A stretch of DNA of 64,000 nucleotides from Pseudomonas sp. BBP2017 (GTDB lineage: Bacteria > Pseudomonadota > Gammaproteobacteria > Pseudomonadales > Pseudomonadaceae), in assembly GCF_003024385.1 (NCBI RefSeq), contig NZ_PVZN01000002.1, forward strand, positions 248,001-312,000. Reading direction: 5' to 3'. Below, one piece after another: positions 59,755 through 64,000 of the stretch (position 1 is its first letter; each line of letters begins with the position of its first letter). The notes beneath the pieces are model-generated. The model was not told the origin of the DNA. It did no database searches and was given only the letters and a program-made list of their open reading frames with translations. The translations under genes and the position numbers were made by a program.

Positions 59755-60938
59755 TTACTTTACTGGCTTGGCTGCTGGGGGCAGTAGCGCTAATCACGCT
59801 GTTGCCGGTGTTGGTGCTGTTCGCGCAGGTACTGCTGGCCTGCCTGCCTGCGCGATCTATGCTACAGGTGAATGGAACGCGGCCGCGAGTGGCGGTGTTG
59901 GTACCCGCGCACAACGAATCCTCGGGCATCGTGCCGACGCTCAACAGCATTCTCCCACAACTGCTGGAAGGTGATCGGCTGTTGGTGGTTGCCGACAACT
60001 GCAATGACGACACTGCCGCGCTGGCCCGCTCGGCTGGCGCAGAGGTGGTGGAGCGGTGGGATGAGCAACGGCGTGGCAAGGGCTATGCGCTGGACTTTGG
60101 TGTGCGTCATCTGGCCGGGGTTGCGCCAGAGGTGGTGATTGTCATCGACGCCGATTGCCAGCTGAGCGAGGGGGGCATTGACCATCTGGCGCGCAGTTGT
60201 GCCAGTAGTGGGCGGCCTGTGCAGGCACTTGATCTGATGCGTGCACCTGCCGGTGCAGGGCTGAAAGTGCAGGTTGCCGAGTTCGCCTGGCGGGTCAAGA
60301 ACCTGGTGCGGCCACGCGGTTGGGCGCGGGTGGGTTTGCCCTGTCAATTGATGGGGACGGGAATGGCGATCGGCTGGCGAGATCTGGCGTTGGTCGATCT
60401 GGCCAGCGGTCACCTGGTCGAAGACTTGAAAATGGGCCTGGATTTCTGCCGCAACGGCAAGCCGCCATTGTTTTGTCCGGATGCACAGGTCACCAGCTTT
60501 TTTCCACGCAGCGCTGAAGGGCTCACTACTCAGCGCGCGCGCTGGGAACGTGGTCATCTGGGAGTGCTGCTGGGGGATGCGCCGAAGTTGCTGGGCGCGT
60601 CGATCACCCGGCGCAACTGGCACCTGCTGGCGATGACGGTGGATCTGATGGTTCCGCCGCTGGCCTTGCTGGCCTTGGCCTTGGTGGTTGTGTTCAGCGC
60701 CTCATGGTTGGCATTTCTGCTGTTCGGTGTGTGGCTGCCGGTGTTGATCGCCACGGGGGCGATGGCTCTGCTGGTTGCCGCTGTGCTGTTGGCATGGAAT
60801 CGGTTCTGCCGTGAACTGATCGGGTTTTCTGTGTTGCTGTATGCACCGTTCTATGCGGCGAAAAAGATACCCCTGTATCTGGGGTTTTTGATCAAGCGCC
60901 AGGTCGAATGGGTGCGCTCGAAACGGGATGACAGCTAA
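59751..60938 (+). CDS. processive-type membrane glycosyltransferase family 2
   Basis: This 395-aa inner-membrane GT2 has an N-terminal helix (about 4-32) and then the catalytic domain with VLVPAHNESSGIVPTLNSIL, DNCNDDTA, IVIDADC as D-x-D, LVEDLKMGLD as the E-D base, and Q-R-A-R-W at residues 261-265 (the QxxRW acceptor motif). Two or three helices follow at the C-terminus (about 300-385). The QxxRW and membrane helices match cellulose/hyaluronan-synthase relatives that add sugars at the membrane. Here, next to a WecG-type and a WcaJ-type transferase, a non-processive early step is equally likely. Confidence 0.9.
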   Translation: MITLLAWLLGAVALITLLPVLVLFAQVLLACLPARSMLQVNGTRPRVAVLVPAHNESSGIVPTLNSILPQLLEGDRLLVVADNCNDDTAALARSAGAEVVERWDEQRRGKGYALDFGVRHLAGVAPEVVIVIDADCQLSEGGIDHLARSCASSGRPVQALDLMRAPAGAGLKVQVAEFAWRVKNLVRPRGWARVGLPCQLMGTGMAIGWRDLALVDLASGHLVEDLKMGLDFCRNGKPPLFCPDAQVTSFFPRSAEGLTTQRARWERGHLGVLLGDAPKLLGASITRRNWHLLAMTVDLMVPPLALLALALVVVFSASWLAFLLFGVWLPVLIATGAMALLVAAVLLAWNRFCRELIGFSVLLYAPFYAAKKIPLYLGFLIKRQVEWVRSKRDDS

Positions 60939-61708
60939 TGGAAGGTGGCGCCGCGCAGAAAACCTGGAAAACGATTATCGGCAAATTGCGGGTGGTCAGT
61001 AGCGCAAGTGACAAGCAGGGATTGCTGCAAGCGTTGTCTGCACCCCAAGCACCGACAGTACTTGGTTTCGTCAATGCGCATGCCATGAATCTGGTGGCGG
61101 GCGATGCCGAGTACTTCAAGGCCTTGTCGACGGCTGATGTGCTGTTACGTGATGGTGTCGGCATGGCGATTCTGTACCGTCGCCTGGGCCTGGATCCCGG
61201 GTTGAACATGAATGGCACGGACTTCATTCCCCAACTGCTGGCCGCTTTCAAGGGCCGCCGGGTGGCGTTCTGGGGGACTGAAGAGCCGTTCCTGAGTCAG
61301 GCGGCGCAGCGTAGCGAAGCCCTGTCCGGTGTGCAGGTGGTATCGGTTCATCATGGTTTTGCCCAGGTGCAGACCTACATCAACCTTGCCCGGCAAACGC
61401 AGCCTGAGCTGATCGTGCTGGGGATGGGCATGCCCAGGCAGGAAGCCGTTGCCGCTCGGCTCAAAGCCGTCGGCGTGCCCTGTCTGATCATCTGCGGCGG
61501 GGCGATCCTGGATTTTCTCGGCGCCAAGGTAACGCGGGCCCCACGATGGCTACGCAGGCTAGGGTGCGAGTGGGTCTACAGGTTGATGAGAGAACCAAAG
61601 CGGCTATTTTTGCGCTATGTGGTGGGCAATCCACTGTTCCTGTTGCGGATGCTTTTCTGCACCAGGGCTGCGGAGGGGGGGTCACAGAACACGCCCCGGC
61701 CTTCCTAG
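60938..61708 (+). CDS. WecG/TagA/CpsF-family glycosyltransferase (GT26)
   Basis: This 256-aa peripheral transferase belongs to the family that adds ManNAc(A) or related sugars to undecaprenyl-PP-sugar. Blocks: VLGFVNAHAMNLVAGDAEYF, LRDGVGMAILYRRLGLD, NMNGTDFIPQLLAAF, AFWGTEEPFLSQAAQR, LIVLGMGMPRQEAVA, CGGAILDFLGAKVTRAPRWL and GCEWVYRLMREPKRLFLRY. All family landmarks (T/N-D-x-x-P, G-x-x-D, E-W-x-x-R) are there. The ATG overlaps the previous stop (TAATG). A ManNAc link to the distant wecB is only a guess. Confidence 0.93.
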   Translation: MEGGAAQKTWKTIIGKLRVVSSASDKQGLLQALSAPQAPTVLGFVNAHAMNLVAGDAEYFKALSTADVLLRDGVGMAILYRRLGLDPGLNMNGTDFIPQLLAAFKGRRVAFWGTEEPFLSQAAQRSEALSGVQVVSVHHGFAQVQTYINLARQTQPELIVLGMGMPRQEAVAARLKAVGVPCLIICGGAILDFLGAKVTRAPRWLRRLGCEWVYRLMREPKRLFLRYVVGNPLFLLRMLFCTRAAEGGSQNTPRPS

Positions 61709-61871
61709 GGAAAACCTCTGCCCGGCGGATCGTCTGATTCAGCCAAAATGAACGGCAGGGATGACTCAGTCAGCGATGATAGCCTGGTACTGCTACAGTG
61801 ATATCACAAGCTTCTTCAGGGCTGGGAAATATTGGGAAAGCGTGTGGTATCTCAATTGATGAGGTCTAGCA

Positions 61872-63290
61872 ATGGTTTTCGAACCCAGAAGTAGCCGCTC
61901 CCTACTCCAGCGAAGAAGCAGTGTCAGCAACGCCATCCAGGCGGGTCTCGACGGAATTGCGGTGACCGGCGTTGCCTGGTACCTGATCAATGACCAGATC
62001 GGTTACATCACCTCTGACTACGTCATCATGATGTTGCTGTTGATTGGTGCATTGGCCGTCATTTACGACCACTACGCTATTTACCGCAGCAACGTCGGTC
62101 TTTCCATCAAGGCATTCAGACTATTTAAAGCGTGGTCGGCCACGTTTTGTTTTCTCGTGGTCATGGCATTTCTTACCAAGCAGAGCGAGAGTTATTCACG
62201 CCTGCTGGTGGGTGAACTATTTGTCATCGGCTATTTTGTTCAGTTGTTTCTGCACTTCGCCGTGCGCGAGGTGCAAAAGCGCTTTTTTGCGCACGCCTAT
62301 CGCCTGGAAAATGCCCTGATTATCGGGGCCGGCGACCTGGCTCATTTTCTGCATCAGAAAATAAGTAACAACCCGTGGTTTGGTGAGCGGATTGTTGGCT
62401 GTGTCTTGACCGGTGAGGGGGATGACGGCGATTACGCAGAAGGAAAGAATCGTTTGTCAGTATTGGGACATGTTTCCGATCTTGATGAAATCGTCGTGCA
62501 GCATGCGATCAGAACTGTCTATCTGGTCACGCCGCTAAGCGGGTCTGCAGTCATCAATGATGTGTACTTGAAGTTGCTCGACAAGTGCATTGCGGTTAAT
62601 TGGGTGCCCGACATCTTTTCACTGCGTTTGATCAATCACAGTGTGCGTGAAATTTCCGGCATTCCCGTGCTGACCTTGTCTGAAACACCGTTGACGGGAA
62701 CGAGCCTGTTCCTGAAGAACCTGGAAGATAAAGTCCTGGCAGCACTTATCTTGCTGTTTGCATCACCCGTGCTGCTGGCTATTGCCGTTGCCATCAAGCT
62801 CGACAGCCCGGGCCCGGTGTTTTTCAGGCAGGAGCGCATGGGCTGGACCGGGGAGTCTTTTCGCATCTGGAAATTCAGAAGCATGTTTGTCCATGAAGCG
62901 GAAGGTGGCGTTGTCAAACAAGCACAGAAAAATGATGTGAGGCTGACCCGGGTGGGCGCCTTTATCCGTCGAACCAGCCTGGACGAGTTGCCGCAGCTAT
63001 TCAATGTGTTGATGGGCGAGATGTCCCTGGTGGGGCCACGGCCACACGCGCTTCAACACGATACTCTGTACTCTCAGGACATCGTCGACTACTTTGCCCG
63101 GCACAATATCAAACCCGGCATGACAGGCCTGGCGCAGGTCCGTGGATTCAGAGGTGAAACCAAAGACATCGAGCAAATGATCCAGCGTGTGGACTCTGAC
63201 ATCGAGTACATCAACAACTGGTCGCTCTGGCTCGATTTTGTGATTCTTGTGCGTACGCTGAATGCCTTCACAGGCAAGCATGCCTACTAG
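61872..63290 (+). CDS. undecaprenyl-phosphate glucose phosphotransferase (WcaJ-like priming sugar transferase)
   Basis: This 472-aa polyprenol-phosphate hexose-1-phosphate transferase starts the repeat unit. It has four N-terminal helices (about 20-140), a CoA-binding-like soluble part (about 145-275), another membrane segment (about 285-305), and the catalytic C-terminus with KLDSPGPVFFRQERMGWTGE, FRIWKFRSM, TSLDELPQLFNVLMGEMSLV followed by GPRPH, and KPGMTGLAQVRGFRGE. These are the standard Bac_transf motifs with the Arg/Asp/Glu set intact. It lies 163 bases after the GT26 gene. In KT2440's comparable region a sugar transferase also ends the cluster (from memory). The stop overlaps the end of a LysR gene on the other strand by three bases. 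Confidence 0.94.
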   Translation: MVFEPRSSRSLLQRRSSVSNAIQAGLDGIAVTGVAWYLINDQIGYITSDYVIMMLLLIGALAVIYDHYAIYRSNVGLSIKAFRLFKAWSATFCFLVVMAFLTKQSESYSRLLVGELFVIGYFVQLFLHFAVREVQKRFFAHAYRLENALIIGAGDLAHFLHQKISNNPWFGERIVGCVLTGEGDDGDYAEGKNRLSVLGHVSDLDEIVVQHAIRTVYLVTPLSGSAVINDVYLKLLDKCIAVNWVPDIFSLRLINHSVREISGIPVLTLSETPLTGTSLFLKNLEDKVLAALILLFASPVLLAIAVAIKLDSPGPVFFRQERMGWTGESFRIWKFRSMFVHEAEGGVVKQAQKNDVRLTRVGAFIRRTSLDELPQLFNVLMGEMSLVGPRPHALQHDTLYSQDIVDYFARHNIKPGMTGLAQVRGFRGETKDIEQMIQRVDSDIEYINNWSLWLDFVILVRTLNAFTGKHAY

Positions 63291-64000
63291 TGGCTTACAG
63301 CGGCGTGTAAGGCCCGGAAGCTTTCAGCTTCCTCAACCAGCCAGTCATGCACTGCCCGGGCGCTCGGATGCGTCAGACCAGCGGGTGGGTAGAGCAGCAC
63401 GTAGCGCTTGTGATTGGCGATCGGCAGGCCGAACGGCACGATCAGGGCGCCGCGTTCCAGTTCGTCATTGAGCAGGGTACGCCGTGCGATGGCAACACCA
63501 ATACCGGCAATCGCCGCTTCAATGGTCAAGTGGTTGCGGTTGAAGGTGTGCCCGCGGCGCACGTCCAGGCCGCCCGCACCAATCCCTTCCAGATAGAACT
63601 CCCACTCGGCATATTCCGAACTGCCCCGCCAGGCGGTGATGTCGTGCAGCAATGGATAGTGCGCAAGATCGGCTGGGCCGTGCAGGGGCGGGCGGCCTCG
63701 CAGCAGGGTCGGTGAACACACCGGGAAAATCTGCTCATCGAGCAGCGGCGTTGAGTGCATGCCTGGATAGCTGCCGTCGTTGAGGTCGATGGCCAGGTCG
63801 AAGTCGCCTTCATGCAAAGCCTGAGTGCTGTCCTCGGCCACCAGACGCAACTGGATATCCGGGTAGCGTTGCTGCAAGCGGGGCAGGCGTGGAGTCAACC
63901 ATTTGGCCAGAAACGAGGGAATCGAACGCAGGCGCAGGGTGCCACGGATTTCGCCAGCGTCCAGGCGCAGCAATTCGGCGTCGATGCTGCCGTAGGCTTC
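63287..64000 (-). CDS. LysR-family transcriptional regulator (GcvA-like), 5' end outside window
   Basis: The frame is open to the window edge; 237 C-terminal residues are visible and the helix-turn-helix is missing. The effector domain reads RGTLRLRSIPSFLAKWLTPR, LRLVAEDSTQALHEGDFDLA and IAGIGVAIARRTLLNDELER. The wording is that of the GcvA/AmpR group (PSFLAKWLxPRL). Its stop overlaps the last three bases of the priming-transferase gene, a tail-to-tail junction that closes the exopolysaccharide region. A regulatory role on that locus is not implied by this orientation. Confidence 0.9.
   Translation of the reverse strand, partial: EAYGSIDAELLRLDAGEIRGTLRLRSIPSFLAKWLTPRLPRLQQRYPDIQLRLVAEDSTQALHEGDFDLAIDLNDGSYPGMHSTPLLDEQIFPVCSPTLLRGRPPLHGPADLAHYPLLHDITAWRGSSEYAEWEFYLEGIGAGGLDVRRGHTFNRNHLTIEAAIAGIGVAIARRTLLNDELERGALIVPFGLPIANHKRYVLLYPPAGLTHPSARAVHDWLVEEAESFRALHAAVSH

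Noticed and set aside
1..64000. CRISPR arrays, toxin-antitoxin pairs, phage or transposase genes
   Set aside because: Both strands were scanned for regular direct repeats and for integrase or transposase motifs; none was seen.

Overview
The window looks like chromosome of a fluorescent Pseudomonas of the P. putida / P. entomophila type. The evidence is high-GC coding, short REP hairpins of the kind seen in that group (core GCGGGGCAAGCCCGC) at several gene ends, a gluconate operon with a LacI-type GntR, an RND pump, and an exopolysaccharide locus whose gene order recalls the 'pea' region of P. putida KT2440 (from memory, not checked). No rRNA, tRNA, CRISPR array, insertion sequence or prophage was seen.

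Layout. 1-4.5 kb: the start of an RND permease and its lipoprotein adaptor, divergent from a RstA/RstB-like two-component pair. 4.5-7.6 kb: wecB with a decayed GGDEF tail behind it, then ilvA preceded by an Ile-rich leader peptide and a textbook attenuator. 7.7-8.9 kb: an iron alcohol dehydrogenase. 8.9-12.1 kb: gntP, gntK and gntR with three copies of a TAGCGCTA-centred operator. 12.2-16.1 kb: a BvgS/EvgS-like phosphorelay kinase coupled to a LuxR-type regulator. 16.3-18.7 kb: a catecholate-siderophore receptor with a Fur box. 18.8-24.5 kb: a four-gene curli operon made of two related secreted proteins of unknown function, csgB, and a very large csgA, with no csgD/E/F/G. 24.7-29.3 kb: divergent from it, two near-duplicate NtrB-type kinases and one NtrC-type regulator. 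29.4-35.2 kb: an unknown protein, a VOC protein, a GapN-like dehydrogenase and a CHASE-GGDEF-EAL protein. 35.2-36.3 kb: a broken small ORF, an orphan stretch with a perfect hairpin, and two small Pseudomonas-type proteins.

36.5-63.3 kb is one large exopolysaccharide region. A GNAT/FemAB-like protein, a GT61-like transferase and a 58-aa protein with a PEP-CTERM-like tail precede an export module (EpsE-, EpsL-, EpsF- and EpsG-like, in that order). Next come galE, a GH5-like hydrolase and an O-antigen ligase/polymerase on the minus strand. Then on the plus strand: a Wzx-type flippase, a Tat-signal mini-protein plus GMC oxidoreductase, two hexapeptide acyltransferases, five glycosyltransferases (one fused to a VirK/YbjX-like DUF535 domain), a WecG/TagA transferase and a WcaJ-type priming transferase. 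A truncated LysR regulator converges on the end.

How it fits together: WcaJ loads the first sugar on undecaprenyl phosphate, the GTs and acyltransferases build the unit, Wzx flips it, the ligase/Wzy protein polymerises it, and the EpsF/EpsG/EpsE/EpsL-like set controls length and export, with the hydrolase trimming product. Curli, c-di-GMP turnover and exopolysaccharide within 45 kb make this a biofilm-oriented stretch. The most unusual items are the curli operon with its two unknown partners, the PEP-CTERM-like mini-protein without an exosortase, the DUF535-GT4 fusion, and the Tat mini-protein/GMC pair.
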